Assembly (NCBI GenBank): GCA_028748945.1
Contig: JAQTOL010000019.1
Span: 1 to 16,378, forward strand
Length of the DNA stretch: 16,378 nucleotides
Direction of reading: 5' to 3'
From: Paludibacter sp.
GTDB lineage: Bacteria; Bacteroidota; Bacteroidia; Bacteroidales; Paludibacteraceae
The notes below the pieces were generated by a model. It did not search any database. It worked only from the letters and a program-made list of their open reading frames with translations, and was not told the DNA's origin. The number at the start of each line of letters is the position of its first letter. Position 1 is the first letter of the stretch. Shown one piece after another: positions 1-6,531 of the stretch. The translations under genes and the position numbers were made by a program.

Positions 1-573
1 GCCAAACGGTTTATAAATGGAGATATTATTGTTCCTCCAACTGAAATGCGAAGTATCCGAAGGCTTTACTCCCGCTCCCGTTGAACCGGTAATGGCATTC
101 ACATGAACTTCATCGGTAAGCAAACCAGCTGCAGCCAGGGGAAACAATGCCAATTGAATGGCAGTTGCGAAACAACCCGGATTGGCAATACGGGTAGCCG
201 TTCTGATTTCATCACGATTCAGTTCAGGTAATCCGTACACAAAATCGTGGGTCGGACTTTTTGCACGGTAATCGGTCGATAAATCAACAATTTTTATCGA
301 GGCCGGTACAGCATTAGTATCCATAAACTTTTTGCTGTCACCATGAGCCGAGCATAGAAACAAAACGTCGACATCGCCGAAAGGGAATGCGGGAGTAAAA
401 ACCAAATTGGTTTCACGAGTCAATCCACTGTGAACATCCGTAACCGGATTTCCGGCATTGCTGCTGCTGTTTACAAATTTGATTTCCACATTCGGATGGT
501 TAATCAAAATGCGCAGCAATTCACCGGCTGTGTATCCGGCACCACCAATGACGCCTGCTTTAATTCTTATCAT
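1..573 (-). CDS. argC: N-acetyl-gamma-glutamyl-phosphate reductase, N-terminal 191 residues (runs off left edge)
   Basis: ArgC reduces N-acetyl-glutamyl-5-phosphate to the semialdehyde with NADPH, the third step of arginine synthesis, in the cytoplasm. Translation from the ATG at 573 gives an N-terminal Rossmann fold with the glycine-rich loop GVIGGAGYTAGELL (residues 7-20), then the active-site segment NPGCFATAIQLAL with the catalytic Cys at residue 134, and the family segment HFSWRNNNISIYKPFG just before the edge. The frame is open to base 1, and about 130 C-terminal residues of a usual 320 are missing. The gene starts only 8 bases after the DUF1294 stop, so it is probably co-transcribed with trmD and the DUF1294 gene. 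No other arginine gene is visible, although argG, argD or argF-type genes could lie beyond the edge. The family assignment is firm from the motifs. Confidence 0.95.
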   Translation of the reverse strand, partial: MIRIKAGVIGGAGYTAGELLRILINHPNVEIKFVNSSSNAGNPVTDVHSGLTRETNLVFTPAFPFGDVDVLFLCSAHGDSKKFMDTNAVPASIKIVDLSTDYRAKSPTHDFVYGLPELNRDEIRTATRIANPGCFATAIQLALFPLAAAGLLTDEVHVNAITGSTGAGVKPSDTSHFSWRNNNISIYKPFG

Positions 574-581
574 ATATCAAA

Positions 582-872
582 TTATAAATTTATTATCGTA
601 AAATAATTTTGAATTAAAAGTCCCAATATCATTATCCACCCAATCATTATTACCCAGGTCCAAATCCAATAACTAAACTTACGGTTTTTATGTCGTATAG
701 CATACATTAAAACCACGTTCGCAAAAACGCCTCCAAACAATTCAAGTAAATGTAAAGTGAACTCCGATATCCGACGACTTCCGTTAATAGCTTTTCTCTT
801 ATCAATAAAAAAAACAATTCCGCTTAATAGATTGATTGATAGAAAATAGATTCCAACCAAATTGTTCATCAT
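582..872 (-). CDS. Small DUF1294 family membrane protein
   Basis: A 96-residue integral membrane protein of unknown function. An N-terminal hydrophobic helix (about residues 5-22) is followed by the DUF1294 signature: FIDKRKAINGSRRISE (residues 22-37), then LHLLELFGGVFANVV, and a basic RHKNRK turn near residues 59-64. Two further hydrophobic stretches (about 66-81 and 80-95) complete two to four membrane passes. Two Met codons sit at the start (872 and 869), and either may be used. It starts 6 bases after the trmD stop and ends 8 bases before argC, so it sits inside a tight operon. Family members are commonly 80-120 residues, so this one is full length. The family call rests on the DKR, RI.E and RHK motifs; no biochemical role is known to me. 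Confidence 0.8.
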   Translation of the reverse strand: MMNNLVGIYFLSINLLSGIVFFIDKRKAINGSRRISEFTLHLLELFGGVFANVVLMYAIRHKNRKFSYWIWTWVIMIGWIMILGLLIQNYFTIINL

Positions 873-878
873 CTTTCT

Positions 879-1556
879 TTATTCATTCAAAAGATCCGGT
901 CTCAGTCGCTTGGTGCGTTCCACCGATTGTTGATGATTCCATTCGTCCACTTTGGCCTGATGACCGGAGAGTAAAATATCGGGCACTTTCCAGCCTTTAT
1001 ATTCTGCAGGACGTGTATAAACCGGTGGAGCCAGCAAATTATCCTGAAAAGAATCCGACAAAGCAGACATTTCGTCCCCAATGGCTCCCGGAATCAGGCG
1101 AACAATGGCATCGGCCATTATCGCTGCCGGAATTTCGCCACCGGTAAGCACATAATCCCCTACCGATATTTCTTTGGTAATCAAATGTTCCCTAATCCGA
1201 TGATCAATGCCTTTATAATGTCCGCACAGGATGATCAGATTTTGAGACATAGATAAATTATTGGCCATTTTTTGATCAAACTTTTCGCCATCGGGCGAAG
1301 TATAAATGACTTCGTCGTATTTTCGTTCGGCGCTGAGTTTTGAAATAATGCAGTCAATCGGTTCGATTTGCATCACCATACCGGCACTGAAACCGAACGC
1401 ATAATCGTCGACACGACGGTGTTTGTCAGTTGTATAATCGCGCAAATTATGCACAAAAATTTCTACCAACCCTTTTTCTCTGGCTCGTTTTATGATGGAA
1501 TAATTCAGCGGACTGTCCAGTAATTCAGGTACGGCGGAGATAATATCGATGCGCAT
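879..1556 (-). CDS. trmD: tRNA (guanine-37-N1)-methyltransferase
   Basis: TrmD uses S-adenosylmethionine to methylate N1 of G37 beside the anticodon, preventing +1 frameshifting. From the ATG at 1556 the product is 225 residues, within the family norm, and begins [13 protein letters not shown]. The SPOUT knot that binds AdoMet is visible as [12 protein letters not shown] (residues 110-121) and [11 protein letters not shown] (121-131). R143 (DAIVRLIPG) and D158 (SALSDSF) match the catalytic Arg and Asp of the E. coli enzyme. The C-terminal YTRP and [13 protein letters not shown] segments are also typical. The frame stays open upstream to a TTG at 1604, but that codon lies within a predicted -7 promoter box, so the ATG at 1556 is preferred. 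It leads an operon with DUF1294 and argC. The loop usually written GGGxGM reads FGFSAGM here, a modest variation. Confidence 0.96.
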   Translation of the reverse strand: MRIDIISAVPELLDSPLNYSIIKRAREKGLVEIFVHNLRDYTTDKHRRVDDYAFGFSAGMVMQIEPIDCIISKLSAERKYDEVIYTSPDGEKFDQKMANNLSMSQNLIILCGHYKGIDHRIREHLITKEISVGDYVLTGGEIPAAIMADAIVRLIPGAIGDEMSALSDSFQDNLLAPPVYTRPAEYKGWKVPDILLSGHQAKVDEWNHQQSVERTKRLRPDLLNE

Positions 1557-1601
1557 TAAATCAATTAATAATGAAGAATTAATAATTAAAAAATTTAGAT
1601 G

Positions 1602-1609
1602 CAAAGGTA
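1602..1609 (-). promoter_or_regulatory. Putative Bacteroidota-type -7 box for the trmD operon
   Basis: Read on the minus strand this is TACCTTTG, a match to the TAnnTTTG -7 consensus of Bacteroidota primary-sigma promoters. It lies about 45 bases before the trmD ATG and just downstream of a predicted terminator, a sensible place for a new transcription unit. No good TTTG at -33 was found at the expected distance, so the call is tentative. Confidence 0.45.
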
Positions 1610-1610
1610 A

Positions 1611-1635
1611 GAAAAAAGTGACAATAAGCCACTTT
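1611..1635 (-). terminator. Intrinsic terminator after the MetH activation-domain gene
   Basis: On the minus strand an 8-base-pair stem, AAAGTGGC paired with GTCACTTT and including one G-U pair, encloses the 5-base loop TTATT and runs into six consecutive T. It lies about 43 bases past the stop of the upstream gene (1678). On the plus strand the stem is not followed by a T tract, so it acts in the minus direction. It would separate the dgt/MetH-activation transcript from the trmD operon. Confidence 0.65.
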
Positions 1636-1677
1636 AATAGAAACTCAACCTATTATAAGATCAACTAATTCGACTAA

Positions 1678-2619
1678 TTACAAATTAGCTGCCATCCATT
1701 TATGCAGCACATCGGGTGATTTTCCACTTCGGCGTGCATAATCCTTAAACTGGTTTTCGTCAATTTTACCAATCATAAAATATTTTGATTTGGGGTGGGC
1801 AAAATACAAGCCACAAACAGAAGCGTTGGGAAACATGGCACCGTTTTCAGTCAGTTTAATGCCAATTTCATTGAATTTCAGAATAGGATCAAGAGCAAAA
1901 ATAATCGACTGATCCGGAAGTGAGGGATAACCAACAGCCGGACGAATGCCGCTGTATTGTGTCTTCAACATTTCCTTTATGGTCAGATTTTCATCTGCTG
2001 CGTAGCCCCAGTACTCACGTCTCACTTTGTAATGCAACCATTCGGCTGCCGCTTCGGCAAGCCTGTCGGACAACGTTTTTGCAAGAATAGAATTATAGAC
2101 ATCATCGTCTTTTTCATAACTTTCGGCAAAAGCTTCCACTCCCTGAATCGTGGTTGCAAAAACGCCTACATAATCATTTTCGGGAGCAACAAAATCGGCC
2201 AGTGAATAACAAAAACCATCGGTAGCCGGATGTTGTTGACGAAGCGTTGGAATAGTGAATAGTTGCTGATCGGATTGAATGAAAATGTCATCATCATTTG
2301 CAAAACCTTCAAAAATACCGAACGATGCATTGACACGTACTATTTTTTCATCCAGAAAACGACGGAGCATTTCCTGAGCATCTTTGTACAATTTCAATGC
2401 TTCTTCAGCTTTAGGTCGTTCTTCCGGTAAAAATTGCTGTAACCAACCGACTTTGCACGATTCGCAATCGCAGGCCGTTTCAATGCCTTCGTATTTACCC
2501 GACATGCGCCACGCCATAAAAAAAAACACCCAGTCGATAAATGGGGCAATTTCGCGTAAATCGATATCAGTCAATTGTATTAATCCGAGAGTATTTGGTT
2601 TGAATGGAGTGTAGCTCAT
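1678..2619 (-). CDS. Stand-alone cobalamin-dependent methionine synthase activation domain protein
   Basis: A 313-residue protein matching the C-terminal AdoMet-binding activation domain of MetH (Met_synt_B12 family). In full-length MetH this domain supplies AdoMet for reductive methylation when cob(II)alamin becomes oxidised. IDWVFFFMAW (residues 28-37) matches the segment with the conserved Asp that holds AdoMet. GIRPAVGYPSLPD (224-236) matches the RPAPGYP AdoMet loop, with Arg226 and Tyr231 as ligand candidates. GLYFAHPKSKYFMIGKI (270-286) is the conserved C-terminal strand region. Catalytic homocysteine, folate and B12 domains are absent, so it presumably acts in trans on a shorter MetH encoded elsewhere. 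Compared with E. coli MetH it has an extra segment of about 20 residues (about 48-69) containing CDCESC. It lies 56 bases downstream of dgt and is followed by a terminator. Confidence 0.88.
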   Translation of the reverse strand: MSYTPFKPNTLGLIQLTDIDLREIAPFIDWVFFFMAWRMSGKYEGIETACDCESCKVGWLQQFLPEERPKAEEALKLYKDAQEMLRRFLDEKIVRVNASFGIFEGFANDDDIFIQSDQQLFTIPTLRQQHPATDGFCYSLADFVAPENDYVGVFATTIQGVEAFAESYEKDDDVYNSILAKTLSDRLAEAAAEWLHYKVRREYWGYAADENLTIKEMLKTQYSGIRPAVGYPSLPDQSIIFALDPILKFNEIGIKLTENGAMFPNASVCGLYFAHPKSKYFMIGKIDENQFKDYARRSGKSPDVLHKWMAANL

Positions 2620-2675
2620 ATAAAGTTGTCAAGAGTATGTTGTTTGAACGTTTACAGAGTCCAAAAGTTCGGTCA

Positions 2676-4001
2676 TTACAGGGTTGGAATACTCATTCCG
2701 GTAATTTTTCGGTACAAATCCAGCGCATAAATATCCGTCATTCCGGAAATATAATCCAAAACAGACATAATTTTACCGTAAACAGAAGGGCTATTTGTTT
2801 CATACTGTTCCGGAATTCTCATGAGAAGTTGTTGTGAATAAGCTTTTTCTGGGCTCAACACGGCAGCTACCAGATGTTCAAGCAATGTCAGGATAATTTT
2901 ATAACCGGCCAGTTCTATATCCAATACTTCGGACGAACGATAAATTTTTTTGAATGCCATTTTTTCGCATTCTTTATACGCTTCAAACGAATATTTCGGC
3001 AATTGCTTTATGAGTGACAACGTAAATGTTCCACTTAAAATTGCCTCCTCATTTTCGGTAAAAACAGCTGAACATTCATCAATTAACTGTCCGATAACAG
3101 AAGACCGGAGATAAGCTATCTGTTCGTTTACATCGGTTACCATATTCATCGTTTCGAGCCGACGAACTTTTCTTTTATCATCGAAAAAATTCAAAAACAA
3201 GGTTTTGGTTTCTTCTGAGGTCAAAATCTTCAATTTATGCGCATCTTCGATGTCCATAATCTGATAACAAATATCATCGGCCGCTTCTACCAGATACACC
3301 AAAGGATGACGTGCAAACCGGTTCTGATTATCTGCTAAATGAGGTATTCCAAGTTCAGTCGCAATTTTGTCAAAATCGTCTTTTTCAGAATCAAAGAAAC
3401 CGAACTTTTGCTTTTTCTCATCCGAATAAATGGAAGCATACGGGTATTTCACAATGGAGGCAAGTGTACTGTAAGTCAGAACAAAACCGCCGGGACGACG
3501 ACCATTAAATTGATGTGTGAGCAATCGGAAAGCATTGGCATTTCCTTCAAAACAAATTACATCCTTCCATTCTTCGGCAGTCATTTCAGATATTAAATGT
3601 TGTCCGTTTCCTTCGGAGAAGAAGGTGGCAATGGCTTTTTCCCCGGAATGCCCGAAAGGTGGATTTCCTAAATCGTGCGCCAAACATGCTGCAGAGACTA
3701 TCGATCCGATTTCCTCCAGATAAGGAGTTTCAATATTCTTTTTTATTTTTAATCGATGTGCTACATTTACACCCAGCGAGCGACCTACACAGGCGACTTC
3801 CAAACTATGTGTCAACCGGTTATGAACAAATACACTTCCCGGGAGAGGAAAAACCTGTGTTTTGTTTTGCAATCTCCGAAATGGAGCAGAGAAAATCAAC
3901 CGGTCGTAATCGCGTTGAAATTCACTGCGATCGTCATCTCTGACAGCATGGTATTCTTCTTGTCCAAAGCGTTTGGTTGATAAAAGCTGATTCCAATTCA
4001 T
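2676..4001 (-). CDS. dgt: Deoxyguanosinetriphosphate triphosphohydrolase (dGTPase)
   Basis: A 441-residue HD-superfamily enzyme that hydrolyses dGTP, and in some homologues other dNTPs, to the deoxynucleoside plus tripolyphosphate. It acts in dNTP pool control in the cytoplasm. The N-terminus has the family start RDDDRSEFQRDYDRLIFSAPFRRL in residues 21-44, then the metal-site residues: His65 in NRLTHSLEV, His109-Asp110 in CLAHDLGNPPFGHSG, and a distal Asp in EAADDICYQIMD (about residue 242 or 243). Length and motif order match the usual dGTPase family. The ATG at 4001 is the only sensible start because the conserved N-terminal block follows closely. It precedes the MetH activation-domain gene by 56 bases on the same strand and may be co-transcribed with it. 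Confidence 0.93.
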   Translation of the reverse strand: MNWNQLLSTKRFGQEEYHAVRDDDRSEFQRDYDRLIFSAPFRRLQNKTQVFPLPGSVFVHNRLTHSLEVACVGRSLGVNVAHRLKIKKNIETPYLEEIGSIVSAACLAHDLGNPPFGHSGEKAIATFFSEGNGQHLISEMTAEEWKDVICFEGNANAFRLLTHQFNGRRPGGFVLTYSTLASIVKYPYASIYSDEKKQKFGFFDSEKDDFDKIATELGIPHLADNQNRFARHPLVYLVEAADDICYQIMDIEDAHKLKILTSEETKTLFLNFFDDKRKVRRLETMNMVTDVNEQIAYLRSSVIGQLIDECSAVFTENEEAILSGTFTLSLIKQLPKYSFEAYKECEKMAFKKIYRSSEVLDIELAGYKIILTLLEHLVAAVLSPEKAYSQQLLMRIPEQYETNSPSVYGKIMSVLDYISGMTDIYALDLYRKITGMSIPTL

Positions 4002-4062
4002 TATTTTTCGTGTTATTTAGCTTCGAAAGATTTATTCATCTGAAATTCCCGCGTATCTATTT

Positions 4063-4091
4063 TTCGCCCAATGAGCATATATAGTGGCGAA
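4063..4091. repeat. Short inverted repeat between dgt and the metallopeptidase gene
   Basis: TTCGCC (4063-4068) and GGCGAA (4086-4091) form a 6-base inverted repeat around a 17-base spacer. No T tract follows on either strand, so it is not a convincing terminator. It could be a protein-binding site or chance. The rest of the 136-base gap (4002-4137) shows no gene. Confidence 0.3.
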
Positions 4092-4137
4092 TAACAAAAG
4101 CTGTGCGATGCAATATATCTTCAGGTAAGTAATTTCA

Positions 4138-4845
4138 TTAATTCGGCATATGATAGTTTTTCAATTCGGCTTTTAATTCGTCACTCTTATTATTAGTAAC
4201 CCTGTCCATCCAAATCCAAAAATTAGCCCCATGATTCATTTCTTTGGTGTGACAAAGTTCATGTAAGATGACGTAATCAATTAAATGAGAAGGTAAAAGC
4301 AATAAATACAGTGATAAATTAATACTTTGGGTTCTCGAACAACTCCCCCAACGGCTTTTACTCGACTGGATTTTTACACCTGAAAACGTAAAACCAAATT
4401 TTGCTGCTAATAGTTTTGTGCGTTCGGGCAGAATACGTTTTGCTTCTTTACGCAAAAAATAACTTATACCGTTCCAGAAATGCTCCTGTATTTGTTTATC
4501 TTTGAAATCAGTTCCATTCGGAAATTCAATTGATAAAACATTATTCTTTAGGGAGAAAAAGATATTTGTTCGCTCACTTGATTTGGCCTCTACACTGAAC
4601 GAATGGGTATCTAATTTAGTCGTTTCATTAATAAGTATATTGCTTCTTTGAAGTCCTTTTTCTAACTTCGTTTGCTTTTTTATCAATTTAGCACGAACAG
4701 AATGAATAAATTTCATTGCATCCTCCTGAGCGACAGTCCGGGGAAGACTGACCCGTAATCCGGTGCTTAATATGCGGACACGAATATGTTTTGCCCGATC
4801 AGAACGAATGAATTCAATTGTTCCTAACTCGCTATCTTTTACCAT
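4138..4845 (-). CDS. YgjP-like (DUF45/M48-type) zinc metallopeptidase
   Basis: A 235-residue predicted soluble metalloprotease of the YgjP/WLM-related family. The C-terminal half carries the diagnostic block: SRWGSCS (164-170), a hydrophobic LLLLPSHLIDYVILHELCH segment, the zinc motif HELCH (His195, Glu196, His199), and a third probable ligand, His205, in MNHGANFW. The N-terminal part (RSDRAKHIRVRI...GLRVSLP) is the usual beta-rich region of the family. Length is typical. No signal peptide is seen, so it is probably cytoplasmic; substrates are not established for this family. It is transcribed divergently from the LolD-type gene across a palindrome-rich 177-base region. The annotation is sound at family level, not at substrate level. 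Confidence 0.85.
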   Translation of the reverse strand: MVKDSELGTIEFIRSDRAKHIRVRILSTGLRVSLPRTVAQEDAMKFIHSVRAKLIKKQTKLEKGLQRSNILINETTKLDTHSFSVEAKSSERTNIFFSLKNNVLSIEFPNGTDFKDKQIQEHFWNGISYFLRKEAKRILPERTKLLAAKFGFTFSGVKIQSSKSRWGSCSRTQSINLSLYLLLLPSHLIDYVILHELCHTKEMNHGANFWIWMDRVTNNKSDELKAELKNYHMPN

Positions 4846-4871
4846 AACTTAAAAAAAATCATTAAATTGAT

Positions 4872-4916
4872 CTGACATCAGCACAAAGGTACAATTTTTT
4901 TGTGCTGCAAAGTCAG
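4872..4916. promoter_or_regulatory. Operator-like inverted repeat in the divergent promoter region
   Basis: A perfect 9-base inverted repeat, CAGCACAAA (4879-4887) and TTTGTGCTG (4899-4907), encloses 11 bases. An outer pair, CTGAC (4872-4876) and GTCAG (4912-4916), extends the symmetry with unequal 2- and 4-base gaps. It overlaps the predicted minus-strand -7 box of the metallopeptidase gene. Because the flanking genes diverge, a terminator is unlikely, so a regulator-binding site is the better reading. Confidence 0.5.
4884..4891 (-). promoter_or_regulatory. Putative -7 box for the metallopeptidase gene
   Basis: The minus strand reads TACCTTTG, matching the TAnnTTTG consensus, 38 bases before the metallopeptidase ATG (4845). 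A TTTG lies upstream at 4911-4908 but with a 16-base spacing, shorter than usual for -33. The box sits within the left arm and loop of the inverted repeat described at 4872-4916. Confidence 0.45.
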
Positions 4917-4920
4917 TTTA

Positions 4921-4933
4921 TCGTTTTAAACGA
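4921..4933. promoter_or_regulatory. 13-base palindrome abutting the lolD-like gene's -7 box
   Basis: TCGTTT-T-AAACGA is a perfect palindrome with one central base. It lies immediately upstream of the plus-strand -7 box at 4935 and would occupy the -33/-7 spacer of that promoter. Its position is what one would expect of a repressor operator; no regulator is identified. Confidence 0.4.
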
Positions 4934-4934
4934 A

Positions 4935-4942
4935 TAACTTTG
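4935..4942 (+). promoter_or_regulatory. Putative -7 box for the LolD-type ATPase gene
   Basis: TAACTTTG matches TAnnTTTG on the plus strand, about 80 bases before the ATG at 5023. A clear TTTG at -33 is lacking. The predicted leader of about 70 bases holds two further short palindromes (4974-4984 and 5007-5022). Confidence 0.45.
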
Positions 4943-5006
4943 CATAAAGTTTTAAAAATTAATATCGGCAAGCAGACCTGGTCTTTCTATCCTTTTCTGA
5001 CTTGTA

Positions 5007-5022
5007 ATATTTTATAAAATAT
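5007..5022. repeat. Perfect 16-base AT palindrome touching the lolD-like start codon
   Basis: ATATTTTATAAAATAT is its own reverse complement and ends at the base before the ATG at 5023. A second small palindrome, AGACC-T-GGTCT, lies at 4974-4984 in the same leader. In RNA the 16-mer could fold only as a weak AU hairpin or pair between molecules, so an influence on translation initiation is possible but unproven. Confidence 0.4.
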
Positions 5023-5682
5023 ATGATTCAAGCTAAAAACATACACAAGAGTTTCGATAAACTGGAAGTGCTTAAAGGAGTAGACTTATCGGTAAAAAAA
5101 GGTGAAATTGTTTCAATAGTTGGCCCGAGTGGTGCCGGTAAAACCACTTTGCTCCAAATACTGGGGACACTCGACAGTTCAAATGCCGGTGAAGTATTGG
5201 TTAACGGAATTGATTTTAGCAAGTTAGGTGAAAAAGAACTGGCAGCATTCCGGAATAAAAATATCGGCTTTATTTTCCAGTTTCATCAACTTTTACCTGA
5301 ATTTACGGCACTTGAGAACGTGATGATACCGGCCTTAATTGCCCGAAAAGACACAAAAAAGACAACTCAAAAAGCGAAAGAAATACTTGCCTTTTTACAA
5401 TTAGCTGACCGGATGGAACATAAACCGGGTGAACTTTCGGGTGGAGAGAAACAACGTGTTGCTGTTGCACGCGCGTTGATTAATGATCCCGCTTTAATAT
5501 TGGCCGACGAACCTTCGGGAAGTCTGGATACTAAAAATAAAGATGAACTTCACAAGCTATTGTTTGACTTACGCGATAAATTTGGCTTGACCATTGTGAT
5601 TGTTACGCACGATAAAGAACTGGCTTCCCTTTCGGACAGAGTAATTGAAATGCGGGATGGGCAGATTTTCCCAAATGATTAA
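5023..5682 (+). CDS. LolD/MacB-type ABC transporter ATP-binding protein
   Basis: A 219-residue ATPase subunit of an ABC exporter of the LolCDE/MacB class. LolD powers extraction of outer-membrane lipoproteins from the inner membrane. Walker A is GPSGAGKT (34-41), the Q-loop is Q86 in [12 protein letters not shown], the signature is [15 protein letters not shown] (138-152), Walker B is [12 protein letters not shown] (158-169) and the switch His is H196 in VTHD. The [17 protein letters not shown] stretch is characteristic of LolD-like subunits. The protein is single-domain and full length with no membrane segment. Neither neighbour is a permease, so the partner must be encoded elsewhere; lolD apart from lolC/E is plausible in this phylum but unconfirmed here. 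It is transcribed alone, followed by a tRNA on the opposite strand. Confidence 0.85.
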   Translation: MIQAKNIHKSFDKLEVLKGVDLSVKKGEIVSIVGPSGAGKTTLLQILGTLDSSNAGEVLVNGIDFSKLGEKELAAFRNKNIGFIFQFHQLLPEFTALENVMIPALIARKDTKKTTQKAKEILAFLQLADRMEHKPGELSGGEKQRVAVARALINDPALILADEPSGSLDTKNKDELHKLLFDLRDKFGLTIVIVTHDKELASLSDRVIEMRDGQIFPND

Positions 5683-5723
5683 ATTCAAGTGAAAAATGCA
5701 ATACGTGAATTGAGATTTATAAG

Positions 5724-5795
5724 TAGTCCCGCCGGGAATCGAACCCGGATCTAGTGTTTAGGAAACACTTGTTCTATCCATTGAACTACAGGACC
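5724..5795 (-). tRNA. tRNA-Arg (anticodon CCU)
   Basis: A 72-base cloverleaf on the minus strand. The acceptor stem GGTCCTG/CGGGACT has G1-U72 and one further wobble. The D-arm is GTTC-loop-GAAC, the anticodon stem AGTGT/ACACT has the 7-base loop TTCCTAA, giving anticodon CCT (reads AGG), and the T-stem CCGGG/CCCGG holds loop TTCGATT. The discriminator base is A, and CCA is not encoded. Identity follows directly from the anticodon. Confidence 0.95.
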
Positions 5796-5808
5796 GCTTT
5801 TGAAGGCG

Positions 5809-5816
5809 CAAATTTA
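5809..5816 (-). promoter_or_regulatory. Putative -7 box for tRNA-Arg
   Basis: The minus strand reads TAAATTTG, matching TAnnTTTG, 13 bases upstream of the mature tRNA 5' end, a short leader distance typical of tRNA genes. A poly-T-rich stretch lies further upstream without a clear -33 TTTG. Confidence 0.45.
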
Positions 5817-5884
5817 CACTTTTTTACCGATAAAAAAAACTCTTTTTCCTACTTTCGGATTGTTGAAATATAAATTCAAGCATA

Positions 5885-6517
5885 ATGGCTAAAAATAAAT
5901 TCTTCGTTGTATGGGAGGGTAAAGAACCGGGTATTTACCGATCATGGGAAGAGTGCAAACGTCAGATTCATGGTTTTGAAGGTGCTATCTTCAAAGGTTT
6001 TGCTACAGAAGCTGAAGCCCGTGAAGCCATGGTCTCACCTTGTTGGAATTATATTGGAAAAAATGCGAAAGAAAAAAAAGTTACAAAAGAAGAACTTTCA
6101 AAATACGGCTTACCAAATTTTGATAGCTTATCGGTGGACGCAGCATGTAGCGGGAATCCCGGGGTAATGGAATATCGTGGAGTTTATACAAAAACAGGAG
6201 AAGAAGTATTTCGCCAGGGACCATTCAAAGAAGGAACGAATAATATCGGTGAATTTTTGGCACTGGTTCATGGATTGGCTTTACTGAAACAAAAAAACAG
6301 CCCACTACCGGTTTATACTGATAGTAAAACTGCTCTGGCATGGATTAAAACAAAAAAAGCCAAGACAAAATTAGAAAAAAACGAGCTGAATGCAGCCTTA
6401 TTCGATTTAATATCACGTGCCGAAAAATGGCTTGTTGAAAATGAATATACAACTCAAATTCTGAAATGGGAAACAACTGCCTGGGGAGAAATTCCGGCTG
6501 ATTTTGGAAGAAAATAA
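5885..6517 (+). CDS. rnhA: Ribonuclease H1 with N-terminal hybrid-binding (viroplasmin-like) domain
   Basis: A 210-residue RNase H type 1 that cleaves RNA in RNA-DNA hybrids during replication and R-loop removal. Residues 4-50 form the caulimovirus-viroplasmin/HBD module (FFVVWEGKEPGIYRSWEECK... GFATEAEAREA), which binds hybrids and raises processivity. A linker of about 25 residues leads to the catalytic domain, with the four metal-site acids visible: Asp85 (VDAACSGNPG), Glu123 (NIGEFLALVHGL), Asp146 (YTDS) and Asp206 (IPADFGRK). This HBD-RNase H layout, at about 210 residues, is the common form in Bacteroidota. The start at 5885 leaves the HBD complete. A weak TACTTTCG at 5850-5857 could be its -7 box. 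Its stop is 14 bases from that of the convergent O-antigen ligase-like gene. Confidence 0.92.
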   Translation: MAKNKFFVVWEGKEPGIYRSWEECKRQIHGFEGAIFKGFATEAEAREAMVSPCWNYIGKNAKEKKVTKEELSKYGLPNFDSLSVDAACSGNPGVMEYRGVYTKTGEEVFRQGPFKEGTNNIGEFLALVHGLALLKQKNSPLPVYTDSKTALAWIKTKKAKTKLEKNELNAALFDLISRAEKWLVENEYTTQILKWETTAWGEIPADFGRK

Positions 6518-6531
6518 GATCTTCAATAGTA

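Noticed and set aside
836..1147. Plus-strand open frame of about 100 codons across the trmD 3' end
   Set aside because: It is antisense to trmD, which has clear conserved motifs; the translation resembles no family and is a shadow frame.
1557..1604. N-terminal extension of TrmD from a TTG at 1604
   Set aside because: The codon is TTG, the extra 16 residues precede the conserved MRIDI start, and it overlaps a predicted -7 promoter box.
3311..3943. Overlapping plus-strand open frames opposite dgt
   Set aside because: They lie antisense to a well-supported dGTPase gene and have unlikely compositions, so they are shadows.
5683..5710. Hairpin just after the LolD-type gene (ATTCAAGT/ACGTGAAT) as a terminator
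   Set aside because: The stem is AT-rich with an internal A-G mismatch and no T tract follows, so it is not convincing as an intrinsic terminator.
6518..6531. Shared bidirectional terminator between rnhA and the convergent ligase/polymerase gene
   Set aside because: Only 14 bases separate the two stops, with no stem-loop; any termination signal must lie within the coding regions.
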